Below are positions 44,982-53,708 of a stretch of DNA of 64,000 bases, in pieces. The first letter of the stretch is position 1, and every line of letters starts with the position of its first letter. Source of the DNA: Occallatibacter savannae. GTDB taxonomy: Bacteria; Acidobacteriota; Terriglobia; Terriglobales; Acidobacteriaceae. A model generated the notes under the pieces. That model had not been told where the DNA came from and did not search any database. It saw only the letters and a list, made by a program, of their open reading frames with translations. The stretch spans positions 767,016 to 831,015 of the forward strand of contig NZ_QFFY01000002.1 of assembly GCF_003131205.1 (NCBI RefSeq), written 5' to 3'. The position numbers and the translations under genes are program-made.

Positions 44982-47905
44982 CAGGACTCCATTCCTTCTT
45001 TGATTTCTGCGGCGCGGGCGTCTTTGGGTGCAGTCAGGTGCAGGTGCACGGTCGTGCCTTTCCCGGATTCGCTTACGACATCCAGTGTGCCCCCGATCAG
45101 CTCGGCACGCTCATGCATGCCGGTCAGTCCATAGTGTCCCGCCGGGGATGATCCGTTACTGGCAGCAAATCCTCGGCCGTCGTCTCTGACGATGAGGGCG
45201 ACTTCGGCGGGTCCGTATTCGAGTTGCACAGTAAGGTGCTTTGCTCCGGCGTGCTTCTTCACATTATGGATTGCCTCCTGACCGATGCGGAGCATTTCGC
45301 GCTCGGTGCCCGGAGGCAGCTGCCGGTAAGCGCCGTAAAGGCTAAAGGTGGCTTCGAGGCCGTGCCCGTTGGCGTTCTCGGTCGCGCGGCGCAGCTGGAC
45401 GGGCAGCGTTGTCTCGCCGGTGTCCTGTGAGCGGAGAGCCCAAATGGATTGGCGCGCGTCGGCGAGGCCTTCTCGAACGTGCTGGCGCGTCGTGTCCAGA
45501 TGGTGGATCGCCGCTTCGGCTTTGTTGTGCCGAAGGAGTTCGGAGAGCACTTCCAATTGGACCGAAACGCCCACATAGCCTTGTGCGAGAGTGTCGTGCA
45601 CCTCGCGTGCGATCCGGTTGCGCTCGGCGAGGACAGCACGAAACTCTCGTTCGGCACGGAGCAGACGCAGTCGAAATGCGAGGAAGACGAGGGCAGCAGC
45701 GAAGGCGAGGAGGAGCAGGTAGAACCAGACCGTCTGGTAAAAGTGTGGGCGGAGTTGGAACGCGAGAGAGGCGCCGGAGTCGTTCCAGAGGCCGTCGTTG
45801 TTGGCGGCTTGGACGCGGAAGGTGTAGGTGCCGGGGGGGATGCTGGTGTAGTAGGCGGAGCGGCGGGATCCGGCTTCCGTCCATTGGTGGTCGAAGCCCT
45901 CGAGCATGTAGCGGTAGCGGACCTTCTGCGGTGCGGTGAAGCTGAGGCCGGCGTAGTCGAACTGAAAGTGGTTGTGTCCCGCAGGCACCTTGAGAACATC
46001 ACCGTTGAGCGGCTGATCGACATCGTCTACCGCAAAATGGATCAGGGCTACGGGAGGAGGGACAGTGTTGACAGGGAAGTGGGCGGGGTCCACTTCGACG
46101 AGGCCCTTGGGCGTGGCAAACCAGAGAAGGCCGTCGTGCGAGCGCCATGCGGAGGGGTGACTATTGGTGGCCATCTGTCGGGTGCGAAGTCCGTCGGCGG
46201 GGCCGAATTCCATCCCGTGAGAGCAGCCGCCGTTCTTGCTGCAGTCCCATCGGGCGATACCGTTCGCGGTGGCAAACCAGACGTGCCCTTTTTCGTCGTC
46301 GAGTATGGCGTGGATCGTGGTCTGGCCGTGGTCGGGGTTTTCGACGGGAGAGAAGGACTGGCCGTTCCAGAGATTCCAGCCGTGATCTTGTGTGCCGATG
46401 AGCAGATCGCCGTTCGCGCGTGAAAGTAGCGAAGTGATGATGTTGCTGGAGAGGCCATTGGTCGTGGTGAAGTTGGTGATCCGTGGATTTATGCTTCCGG
46501 CTAAGCGGGAGAGGCCTGCGAGAGTGGCAACCCAAAGGCTGCCCTTTGTATCGCGGGCCATGGCGCCGACGAGGTCGCTTGCGAGGCCGGTTGATTGCGT
46601 GTAGGTGTCGATGTGTGGGTTGCCGCCGCTGAACTCCAGGTGCGCGAGGCCGCGCCGCGTGCCGATCCAGAGGGAGTTGTCCGCATCTACGTGAAGCGAG
46701 CGGATGAAGTCGTCAGGCAGGCCTTCGGCAGTGGTGTAGGGGATGATTGTGCCGCGGTGGAGGCGGTTGAGGCCGTCGGGGGTGCCGACCCAAAGGTCGC
46801 CATCGGGGGCGGCGGCGAGGGAGAGGATGATGTCGCTGGTAAGGCCGTCGCGGACGGTGTAGGTTTTCGTCTTTGCGAACGCTGCGCCGGAACGGGTGAC
46901 GGCGTTGAGGCCGTAGCCGCTGGTTCCGACCCAGAGCGTCCCTGCGGCGTCTTCGACGACGGTGGTGGTGGAGTCGGAGGAGAGGCCATCCCGGGCGCCG
47001 AGGGTCCGGAAGCGCTCGTCGCGGAGGATGTGGAGGCCGTTTGATTCGGTGCCAACCCACAAATTGCCTTCGTGGTCTTCGAGGATGGAGAGGATGGAGG
47101 CGGAAGCAAGGGGGTCGGTGAGGGGAAAACGGTCGAGCTTGCCGGAGGCGTAGCGGACGAGGCCGTTGTTGGTGCCAATCCAGAGGGAGCCGGAGCGATC
47201 GGCGAAGGCGGTCTGGATACGGGTGCCAGGAAGGTCGTGACCGATCGTGAACGCCTGCTGATGACGGGTCTTGCCGGTGACCGTGATGGCTGTTCTGCTG
47301 ACCACGGCGTTTCCGTCGTCGGAGAGCGGGCCCGTGAAGAGATAGCCCGAGTCGTTGAAGGACGCTGGGGCTACGTGAGAGTCCTTCAGCGCGACGGCTC
47401 CGGTCTGCGTGACGACGAGGATCGATCCGTCGGGCGCCAGCTTGAGCGAACGGATGGAGTTCGACGGAAGGCCGTTGGCCGTGGTGAACGTGTTGATCGC
47501 GCCGTTCAGCAGACGGGAGAGACCGTCGGTAGTCCCGATCCAGAGCGCGCCGTCGGGAGTGGTGAGGAGCGACTGGATGTCGTTGCCGGGGAGGGCCGGC
47601 TTTGAGTTCTGGTCGTAGGTGACGAAGCTGTTGCCGTCGAAGCGGACGAGGCCGATCTCGGTGCCTATCCAGAGAAAGCCGTCGGTGGTTTGGGCGAGGG
47701 CCTGAACGGTGTTCTGCGGCAGGCCGTTCTCCATCACCCAGGATTGGCGGCTGTAGCTGGCCAGCGGAGTACCGGGCTCGAGCGCGCGGCTCGCGGAGAC
47801 TGCGGACAGAACAAAAGCGACAACCCAGAGGCTGCGAAGGGGCAGGGATGCAGTCGAGACCTGATTGGGGCGAGTGCGTGTCGGGTTCGAATCAGCTCGC
47901 GTCAA
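44981..47905 (-). CDS. Reg_prop beta-propeller histidine kinase
   Basis: 974 residues. Signal or anchor (about 22-42), then about 14 two-component propeller repeats (about 50-610, each with LWIGT or LWVGT), a Y_Y_Y domain (about 640-720, RVQAANNDGLWND), TM at about 727-746, HisKA_3 with H770 in ARNRIAREVHDTLAQ-like text, and HATPase about 870-960 with the GG motif in HYGLTGMHERAELIGG. It senses an unknown periplasmic signal, probably a carbohydrate, and phosphorylates the adjacent NarL-type regulator. No receiver domain is fused, unlike many relatives. Confidence 0.93.
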   Translation of the reverse strand: MTRADSNPTRTRPNQVSTASLPLRSLWVVAFVLSAVSASRALEPGTPLASYSRQSWVMENGLPQNTVQALAQTTDGFLWIGTEIGLVRFDGNSFVTYDQNSKPALPGNDIQSLLTTPDGALWIGTTDGLSRLLNGAINTFTTANGLPSNSIRSLKLAPDGSILVVTQTGAVALKDSHVAPASFNDSGYLFTGPLSDDGNAVVSRTAITVTGKTRHQQAFTIGHDLPGTRIQTAFADRSGSLWIGTNNGLVRYASGKLDRFPLTDPLASASILSILEDHEGNLWVGTESNGLHILRDERFRTLGARDGLSSDSTTTVVEDAAGTLWVGTSGYGLNAVTRSGAAFAKTKTYTVRDGLTSDIILSLAAAPDGDLWVGTPDGLNRLHRGTIIPYTTAEGLPDDFIRSLHVDADNSLWIGTRRGLAHLEFSGGNPHIDTYTQSTGLASDLVGAMARDTKGSLWVATLAGLSRLAGSINPRITNFTTTNGLSSNIITSLLSRANGDLLIGTQDHGWNLWNGQSFSPVENPDHGQTTIHAILDDEKGHVWFATANGIARWDCSKNGGCSHGMEFGPADGLRTRQMATNSHPSAWRSHDGLLWFATPKGLVEVDPAHFPVNTVPPPVALIHFAVDDVDQPLNGDVLKVPAGHNHFQFDYAGLSFTAPQKVRYRYMLEGFDHQWTEAGSRRSAYYTSIPPGTYTFRVQAANNDGLWNDSGASLAFQLRPHFYQTVWFYLLLLAFAAALVFLAFRLRLLRAEREFRAVLAERNRIAREVHDTLAQGYVGVSVQLEVLSELLRHNKAEAAIHHLDTTRQHVREGLADARQSIWALRSQDTGETTLPVQLRRATENANGHGLEATFSLYGAYRQLPPGTEREMLRIGQEAIHNVKKHAGAKHLTVQLEYGPAEVALIVRDDGRGFAASNGSSPAGHYGLTGMHERAELIGGTLDVVSESGKGTTVHLHLTAPKDARAAEIKEGMES

Positions 47906-48039
47906 GGTGACTGGATCCAGTGCTCAAAGGAACGCTGATTTGATTATGAGGTCTGGAACGAGTTTAGAGATAAGTGCTTCTATTTGTTTGGGAAGTTCTC
48001 AATCCATTGGTGGAGGTGGGGGTCGTTCGAACGACTCAA

Positions 48040-48145
48040 GACGAGGGGCCGGGGTAGAGCTACTCTGATGCTGCCTCCTGAAATGGTTTGGTACATCTCT
48101 GGCAAAGAGATCTTTAGGGCGGACCGACACGGTCCGCCTTTTTTA
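48040..48145 (+). ncRNA. Possible small RNA ending in an orphan terminator
   Basis: A strong plus-strand terminator at 48118-48144 (GGCGGACC / GGTCCGCC then six T) has no plus-strand gene before it. The preceding 80 bp includes CATCTCTGGCAAAGAGAT, a small hairpin. This fits a short transcript. The 5' end is a guess and no known RNA family was recognised. Confidence 0.35.
48118..48144 (+). terminator. Intrinsic terminator without an upstream gene
   Basis: 8-9 bp GC-rich stem, short loop, T6. It points with the plus strand, and the kinase gene to its left is transcribed away from it. Confidence 0.8.
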
Positions 48146-48295
48146 TGGACGTTACGCGCGTGCGGACAGCGGGGCCGTTTCGGCCGGTGGCGGTGGCCGA
48201 TGGTTACTCGCCGTTCAGCAGAGAATGCTGTAGAGTCTTCGGTAAGTTCATTCCAGACGAATAGCTGCGGGCCGGCCGGCGCCAGGGGAGGCACG

Positions 48296-48496
48296 ATGAC
48301 TCCGGATTTGGGTGCGAAACGGGACTTGGACCTCGACGATTTGATGGATGTGCCGATCGCGGCACCTGAGCGCCGATCGGACGACGAGGAGGATGATTCC
48401 TCTCTCGTGATGGGGCGGCAGAGACACTGCGTCGACTGCGGCTCGGCGATTCCGGACGGCGCGAAGTATTGTCCATCGTGCGGGCGGGAACAATGA
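48296..48496 (+). CDS. Small acidic zinc-ribbon protein
   Basis: 66 residues from the ATG at 48296, with GGGAGG upstream; the longer frame is rejected. An acidic N-terminus (RRSDDEEDDS) precedes a C-terminal zinc ribbon CVDCGSAIPDGAKYCPSCG. The stop overlaps the next gene as ATGA, so the pair is coupled. Function unknown. Confidence 0.75.
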   Translation: MTPDLGAKRDLDLDDLMDVPIAAPERRSDDEEDDSSLVMGRQRHCVDCGSAIPDGAKYCPSCGREQ

Positions 48497-48984
48497 ACTG
48501 TCCTTCCTGCGGCGCGCCGATGCGGCTCAATGACGACGAAGACTGCCTGAAGTGCGACTACTGCAAGAGCGTGTTCTATCCCTCGAAGGACGATGAGGGA
48601 GTGAGCGTGCTGGAGGTGGAGTCGGGCGAAGAGTGTCCGGTCTGCACCGTGCCGCTGAAGCACGCGGCGATGGCGAAGATCCGCATCCGCTACTGCACGA
48701 AGTGTCACGGAATGCTGATCCCGATGGGCGCGTTCCTGGCGCTGGTCGAGACGCTGCGCGCGGGCGATCCGGGAACGTTGATTTCGCCGACTCCGGACCG
48801 GCACGATCTGCTGCGCAAGATCGGGTGTCCGCACTGCCATCGCAAGATGGATACGCACTTCTACAACGGGCCGGGGAATGTGATCATCGACGACTGCGAG
48901 CACTGCGAGCTGAACTGGCTCGATCACGGCGAGCTGATGCGGATCGTGCGCGCGCCGGACTACTCGGAGAGACAAGCGCAGTAA
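48493..48984 (+). CDS. Zinc-ribbon (TFIIB-type) protein
   Basis: 163 residues. Three C-x2-C or related pairs: CPSCGAPM with CDYCKSVF, CPVCTVPL with CTKCHGML, CPHCHRKM with CEHCELNWLDHGELMRI. The last, with the WLDHGEL end, matches the zf-TFIIB group. It overlaps the acidic zinc-ribbon gene. Possibly nucleic-acid or protein binding. Function unknown. Confidence 0.78.
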   Translation: MNCPSCGAPMRLNDDEDCLKCDYCKSVFYPSKDDEGVSVLEVESGEECPVCTVPLKHAAMAKIRIRYCTKCHGMLIPMGAFLALVETLRAGDPGTLISPTPDRHDLLRKIGCPHCHRKMDTHFYNGPGNVIIDDCEHCELNWLDHGELMRIVRAPDYSERQAQ

Positions 48985-49047
48985 GCAGGAAACACAGGCC
49001 TTTGCTAATGGCTCTCGCGGGCTTACACTGGCGAGCAAGGTCAAGCC

Positions 49048-49611
49048 ATGACAGAGATTCCCCGGCACAAGTGCATGGTTTACGACGGGCCGGCGAACTG
49101 GGCCCTCCGGCCGGTCGCGCTGGCGCTGCGCAAGCAGTTGCTCAAGAACTACCGTTGCATCTACCTCAACAGCGAACAGATGGTCGCGGCGTTTCTGTCG
49201 AGCCTGCGCGCGGAGGGCGTCGAGGTCGATGCTGAAATTCGGCGCGGAAGGCTGGTGGCGTCTTCGGCGAGGCCACACCTCATTGACGGCCGGTTCGAGA
49301 TCGACGCGATGCTGGACAGCCTGAATACCGAATACGACCGTTCGATCCGGGACGGGTTTGCGGGGCTGTGGGCGACGGGCGACATGACCTGGGAGATGGG
49401 ACCGGACCAGGACGTGACGAAGCTGCTGAAGTATGAGTGGGGCCTCGAGAGCTTCATCAACGCTCATCCGCGGTTCGGTGGAATCTGCCAGTACAACCGC
49501 AACACGCTGCCTGCGGGCCTTGTGGAGCGGGCATCGGGCGCGCATCGGGCAATCTTCGTCAACGAGACGCTGTCGATGCTCAATGCGCAGTTCACGCCGC
49601 TGGGGCAGTGA
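49048..49611 (+). CDS. MEDS/DcmR-type sensory domain protein
   Basis: 187 residues. MVYDGPANWALRPVALALRK, YLNSEQMVAAFLSSL, GFAGLWATGDMTWEMGP and ICQYNRNTLPAGL match the MEDS (DcmR sensory) domain, a KaiC-derived fold usually linked to kinases or regulators. Here it stands alone without helix-turn-helix or kinase, 63 bp after the zinc-ribbon pair. It may be a signal adaptor. No tail beyond the domain. Confidence 0.78.
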   Translation: MTEIPRHKCMVYDGPANWALRPVALALRKQLLKNYRCIYLNSEQMVAAFLSSLRAEGVEVDAEIRRGRLVASSARPHLIDGRFEIDAMLDSLNTEYDRSIRDGFAGLWATGDMTWEMGPDQDVTKLLKYEWGLESFINAHPRFGGICQYNRNTLPAGLVERASGAHRAIFVNETLSMLNAQFTPLGQ

Positions 49612-50420
49612 AGCCAGGAGCCAGTTGCCAGTTGCCAGTAGCCAGGAGCCAGTAGCCTGTAGCTGGTAGCTGGTAGCCAGCGGTCAGTGTCGGCGTTCAG
49701 TGTGCAATGGGGGCCCCTCCCCCCTGGGGTATGCCTTGGTGAACAAGTGCCCTTTTTGTTGGGCTTACGGCGGATGGGCGGCCGCAGGTGTATCTACCCA
49801 ATGGACTTAGCTGTAAGTGTATCTTCTCGAAGGCCTTAGAGGCCGTTTCCAGCTCTTCTGACGCCTTTCGCTCCCTTTTCCTCTCTGAAACTCGGGCTCG
49901 GCGGGTCGAGTGTGTCGAGCTTGATCTGAGTATGCGCTTTTGGGTGGTAATTGACTGCAAGGGAAAAGGTGATTTTGGACACAGCTGACGAGGGGATCAG
50001 GGGACAGACAGAGAACAGAGATCAGCTGTCAATGTCAGGGATCCTGGCTTTTGTTGAGCTGATACCCCCCTCCCGGGGTGGCTATTGAAATCAGTGGCTT
50101 ACAGCTCAGAATCGGGCTAAATTACTGAAGACAAAGGCTAAGTTGCTTAAATTATCTCGAATCAATCGCTTACGTTTCAGGCTTGAGTTTTTGAGGCTGG
50201 TCCCCCTCAACTGAGCGGCAACGGGCAGTATCGCTGTCCGGAGCGTTCAAGCACTACCTCTCTATTGTGCGCCGAAAGGTGCTAATTCACTGCAAAACGG
50301 GGAGCAGAATTCAGTGGTCAGTGGTCAGGGCTGGATGCCAGTTGCCAACTGCGAGATGCCGAAAGCAAAAACTGAAGGCTGAGAGCTGACAGCTGAGAGC
50401 TGGTCACTGAGCACTGAGCA
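49612..50420. repeat. Repeat-rich non-coding region with heptad arrays
   Basis: 809 bp. It begins with a CCAGTTG / CCAGTAG-type 7-bp tandem (49614-49680) and ends with degenerate AGCTGAG and CAGTGGT units (50318-50420). Between lie C-block palindromes near 49709-49734 and 50064-50082. The next gene's 3' end comes immediately after, so the repeat abuts the DUF1349 gene. No coding frame is supported. Confidence 0.6.
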
Positions 50421-51092
50421 CTATTCCAGCTTCAGGTGGGTGAAGGTGGAGTCGAAGTCTTTGCCGCCGGTGGGGGCGCAGCACATGACGCCGACCTGGA
50501 CTGGATTCTGTTTGGGGAAGTAGCCCATGCGAACGGAGAGGTATTTTTCGCCGTCGAGGGAGCAGAAGGTTTCGATGGAGTCGTTTTTGCGGACGAGGCG
50601 CCACCAGACGGGGGCGGTCTGGGAGAGGTCGGGGAGCGTGGAGCCGTCGGAATAGGTGCGGGTGAAGACGACCGAGGCGGAGCGCTTGCCGTCAATGAAT
50701 TCGGTGCCGCAGCGCATCCAGTTGTCGGCGTCGATGCGGACCATGAGGCCGTTCTGGTCGTACTGGGTGGCGAAGTTTCCGTTGCAGAGGGCGGTGAATT
50801 TGAAGTCGCCGGAGGCGGGGAGGTGGAAGAAGTGTCCCGTGTCGGCGGCGTAGCCGTCGTATGTTTTCTGCCAGAAGTCGGTTTTGGGTTTGCTGCGGAC
50901 GATGAGTTCGCCGCCGTTGATTTTGCTGGAGGCGGGCGGGTTGAACCATGTCATGCGGGAGAAGAGGTCGTCGCCGGCGGGCGGGGTGGGTTGGGATTGG
51001 GGCTCGATGGCGATGGCGGGGAGGTTGGGGAGACAGAGCGCTCCGGCTGCGAGCGCGGAGCGATGCAGGAGATGGCGGCGGGTGATTTGCAT
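50421..51092 (-). CDS. Tat-exported DUF1349 protein
   Basis: 223 residues. Tat-like signal (ITRRHLLHRSALAAGALCL), cleavage near the IAIEP segment. DUF1349 blocks: SRMTWFNPPASSKINGGELI, DFWQKTYDGYAADTGHFFH, MVRIDADNWMRCGTEFIDG, FVLPDL-like LPDLSQTAPVWWRLVR and YFPKQNPVQVGVMCCAPTG. This is a concanavalin-like fold, probably carbohydrate or polymer binding; no catalytic role shown. Surrounded by repeats; the upstream SEC-C gene is oriented the same way. Confidence 0.87.
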   Translation of the reverse strand: MQITRRHLLHRSALAAGALCLPNLPAIAIEPQSQPTPPAGDDLFSRMTWFNPPASSKINGGELIVRSKPKTDFWQKTYDGYAADTGHFFHLPASGDFKFTALCNGNFATQYDQNGLMVRIDADNWMRCGTEFIDGKRSASVVFTRTYSDGSTLPDLSQTAPVWWRLVRKNDSIETFCSLDGEKYLSVRMGYFPKQNPVQVGVMCCAPTGGKDFDSTFTHLKLE

Positions 51093-51177
51093 GAGGGCCC
51101 TCGGAGGTCGGGATCAGAGTCGTATCTGAATTTATCAAGGAAATGAGGGAAGTACTGAAACGGTCTGATGGCGGAGA

Positions 51178-53313
51178 TCACAGTAAGCAGCATTTCTTGT
51201 ACTTCCGCCCACTCCCACACGGGCATAGCTCATTGCGCCCTATCTTGTGGCTTTTTTTGACGGACGAGGCCATGTTCATGGTCGAACCAGTTCTTGGCAT
51301 CTCTCTCAAAATGCGTTCCATATTCTGCTCTTGAACCCACGGGAAATCCAGACTGACGCCGAATCGAACGGAGGCATCCGGAGCGAGACAAATACCGTAC
51401 CAACGCTCAGCCCTTGCCTTGTACTTTCGAACGAGACAATGGTTTTCGAGCTTGGGACCGGCTATCGCGATCGATGCATTGTTGCAATGCACAGTTAAAC
51501 CATCCCGACTTTCACCCATAGGGATGGTGAGATCGTGGTGATCGCGGTCGATCGATGATCGACGAGTCATCGAGTCGATCGCCTCGCTCAGGTTGACCGC
51601 CGCATTCTCACTCAACTTCAACAAGGCAAGCCCGAGATTGATGGTCCCAGGGTGTGGTCGAGATTCTATCTCTGCTATGATTGCGCCGACTCTTGTGTGC
51701 TTCAGCCTTGTTAAAATCCCGTCTGGGGTACGTGCGCCAGGTCTCCCCTCGCGCCTAACCAACATCGACAGGTCTAAATCGGCCGCGGCATCGTCCCCTA
51801 GTTGGATAAGGTTGTATTTCTTGTCGAACCAAAGGTTGTGTTTGAGGTGATAGGACAGAACTGTCAACTCGTGCCCGGCCAAGATCTTATCCTGATAACC
51901 TGTTCGTCGATTGACGTAGCTCAGGAAGTAGAGGGGAGTATCTAACATCTCCGACATCACATCTAACGTGAAGATATCGAGAACAAACGGTGGTTGGACC
52001 TTGTCGTGCTCTTCGAATTTCAAGAATTCGTGAACTTGGAAACTCAGCGCCGGATAGTGATCTGAGACTACGCAGAACAAATAAATCTCCGTCAGTTTCT
52101 GCGGAACTTCGAATCTAGTTCCATCGTTTGCAATGAGAATTTGGTTCGGAATGAGTAGCGCCCTTGCGCATGCCGCAGCTTGGTCGTAAGAATCCTGAAC
52201 ACTCTTTTTGAAATCATTTCGGATGAGGTTGTCATTTCCCTTCCGAGCCTCCAAAGTCAGGCGTTTTGACTTGGCCTGCACAACAATAGCGCGGTTTCCG
52301 AAAAGCACGAGCGTGTCGATTTCATCCTTTCCCTTGACGTTGGGGAACCTAACATTCGAAAACACCGACTTCTGTCCGAAGACTGTCTGTAGCCTTGCCA
52401 GAGAGAATTCCTCAACGAACTTGCCTCGATTGCGGAAGGCAGTTTCGCGATAAGTCGCATCGTCGAGCATCCAGAAAAAGGGGGACTCATAAAGCGACTG
52501 CTGTAGTGTGTACTGTTCAAGCAATAGGAAACGACCCTCGTCGGCGCGAATGATTGGCATGGCCGATGCAACATTGAAGTCATCGATCGCACGAAAGCTC
52601 CGATTTTCATGGCCATCAGGCAGGACGAAGGCGTTCACAACACATTCAACCAAGGTCGTGTCCAAGCCTGAGAACTTTGAAAGCTCCTCATTCGTGAATA
52701 AAAAGTACGGCAAGAGTGTCCATTCGCTGTTATTACGGTTCGCGAGTTCGGGAAGTGCATCAGTGAACTTCTCGTTCTGAAGTTCAATGAGCGCTTTGAC
52801 GACGTCTCGAGCTTGTTCGATTGAGAACTTCTTGTGCTGCTCAAGCCATGCGTTATCGCTCTTGTACTTTGGCACCGAAAGGTCGCGGAATTGGAATGAA
52901 TAAGCAGATTCCCCGCAATAGAAGATCGGTTCTCGTAAGTTCTCTCCCTTTTGAAATGGATTTGTTCTGTCACCTGACGCGAAGAGACTTTTCATTTGAT
53001 CAATTGTCGGAGCAAACATCGCCTCATGAAGCTCTTTGAGGAGTTCTTCAGTCTTGTCGATGTATTGCTGCGTATCGCGTGGATTTGGTAATGTCCAATC
53101 AATTTTCTGTTGGATCATGAGTCCGATGAGAGTAGAAGTCTCAGTGCGGATGAGTCGCTCCGGGGAGAAGAGATGCATAGTGTCCTCGACCCGCATTTCG
53201 TCCACGTAGGGAATGATGCTATCTCGGAAACAAAAATAAGCAAGCGCGTGTACATAACCGGGAGACGTGCAGAGGGAGGAGAGTTCTTGAAAAACTTGGC
53301 CTTCGGTTCGCAT
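51178..53313 (-). CDS. Putative nuclease-core protein with C-terminal SEC-C motif
   Basis: 711 residues. The middle (about 295-430) holds a possible PD-(D/E)XK core: an acidic helix near E301-E302, DEID (330-333) then VVQAKSK with Q346-A-K348, the Q-x-K form seen in Mrr and NERD nucleases. The C-terminal 20 residues have the SEC-C zinc motif CPCGSGRKYKKCC. Flanking parts (about 1-290 and 440-680) are not recognised. The gene is visibly AT-richer than its neighbours and lies between repeat clusters, with no partner genes. Nuclease activity is inferred from motif spacing only; the metal-binding set needs confirmation. Confidence 0.6.
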   Translation of the reverse strand: MRTEGQVFQELSSLCTSPGYVHALAYFCFRDSIIPYVDEMRVEDTMHLFSPERLIRTETSTLIGLMIQQKIDWTLPNPRDTQQYIDKTEELLKELHEAMFAPTIDQMKSLFASGDRTNPFQKGENLREPIFYCGESAYSFQFRDLSVPKYKSDNAWLEQHKKFSIEQARDVVKALIELQNEKFTDALPELANRNNSEWTLLPYFLFTNEELSKFSGLDTTLVECVVNAFVLPDGHENRSFRAIDDFNVASAMPIIRADEGRFLLLEQYTLQQSLYESPFFWMLDDATYRETAFRNRGKFVEEFSLARLQTVFGQKSVFSNVRFPNVKGKDEIDTLVLFGNRAIVVQAKSKRLTLEARKGNDNLIRNDFKKSVQDSYDQAAACARALLIPNQILIANDGTRFEVPQKLTEIYLFCVVSDHYPALSFQVHEFLKFEEHDKVQPPFVLDIFTLDVMSEMLDTPLYFLSYVNRRTGYQDKILAGHELTVLSYHLKHNLWFDKKYNLIQLGDDAAADLDLSMLVRREGRPGARTPDGILTRLKHTRVGAIIAEIESRPHPGTINLGLALLKLSENAAVNLSEAIDSMTRRSSIDRDHHDLTIPMGESRDGLTVHCNNASIAIAGPKLENHCLVRKYKARAERWYGICLAPDASVRFGVSLDFPWVQEQNMERILREMPRTGSTMNMASSVKKSHKIGRNELCPCGSGRKYKKCCLL

Positions 53314-53708
53314 AGTTAGGCTTCCGTTATCAGAAGAGTACTGCGCGTGGCCGCGAACAGAGTGTAGAAGCAGATTCTTCGCTTACCACCCCCAGACTGA
53401 AGAAAACGTCTGGGGCCCCGTGCGCTCAGAATGACAGCCTTGTCTAGATAGTTGAGGTTCGTCGAGGTGCGAGCATCGCTCCCTGGTCCCCAAGTGCGAG
53501 GGATCCTTCGACTCCGCTCAGGACGGGCACCCGGCACAGGTCGGAAAAGCAGATTCTTCGCTTACCACCCCCGGACTGAAGAAAACGTCCGGGGCCCCGT
53601 GCGCTCAGAATGACAGCCGTCTTGTAGGTGTGTGCGCATCTGGGTTGGCACTGGACTGGGGGTATCTTGTGCGGGAAAGTGCTGTAGGATCAGGGTGGAG
53701 CGGTGGGT
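53314..53708. repeat. REP-B / REP-A / REP-B repeat cluster
   Basis: 395 bp. Two copies of an approximately 75-bp element (53368-53443 and 53546-53621) flank a REP-A-like element at 53488-53533. The B copies share AGCAGATTCTTCGCTTACCA and AGAATGACAGCC and differ by compensatory changes in the stem. A shorter relative lies at 57930-57983. Confidence 0.7.

Larger units (their letters stand above)
47906..48295. other. Divergent gap with an orphan terminator
   Basis: 390 bp from the kinase start to the zinc-ribbon gene. It contains the terminator at 48118 but no plus-strand gene before it. The rest shows nothing I recognise. Confidence 0.5.

Noticed and set aside
45449..46423. Plus-strand 324-codon frame opposite the propeller kinase
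   Set aside because: Shadow of the kinase coding region; Val/Gly/Glu rich with no family match.
47980..49545. Long minus-strand open frame (521 codons) opposite the zinc-ribbon and MEDS genes
   Set aside because: It has basic, low-complexity composition, no recognisable family, and runs against three well-supported plus-strand genes with good starts. It is a shadow of G/C-biased third positions.
49614..49680. Possible CRISPR array from regular repeats
   Set aside because: Units are 7 bp and contiguous, with no spacers and no cas genes.
51178..53313. SecA fragment, because of the SEC-C motif
   Set aside because: No SecA helicase motifs (Walker A, DEAD) are present; the SEC-C motif also occurs at the end of many unrelated proteins.
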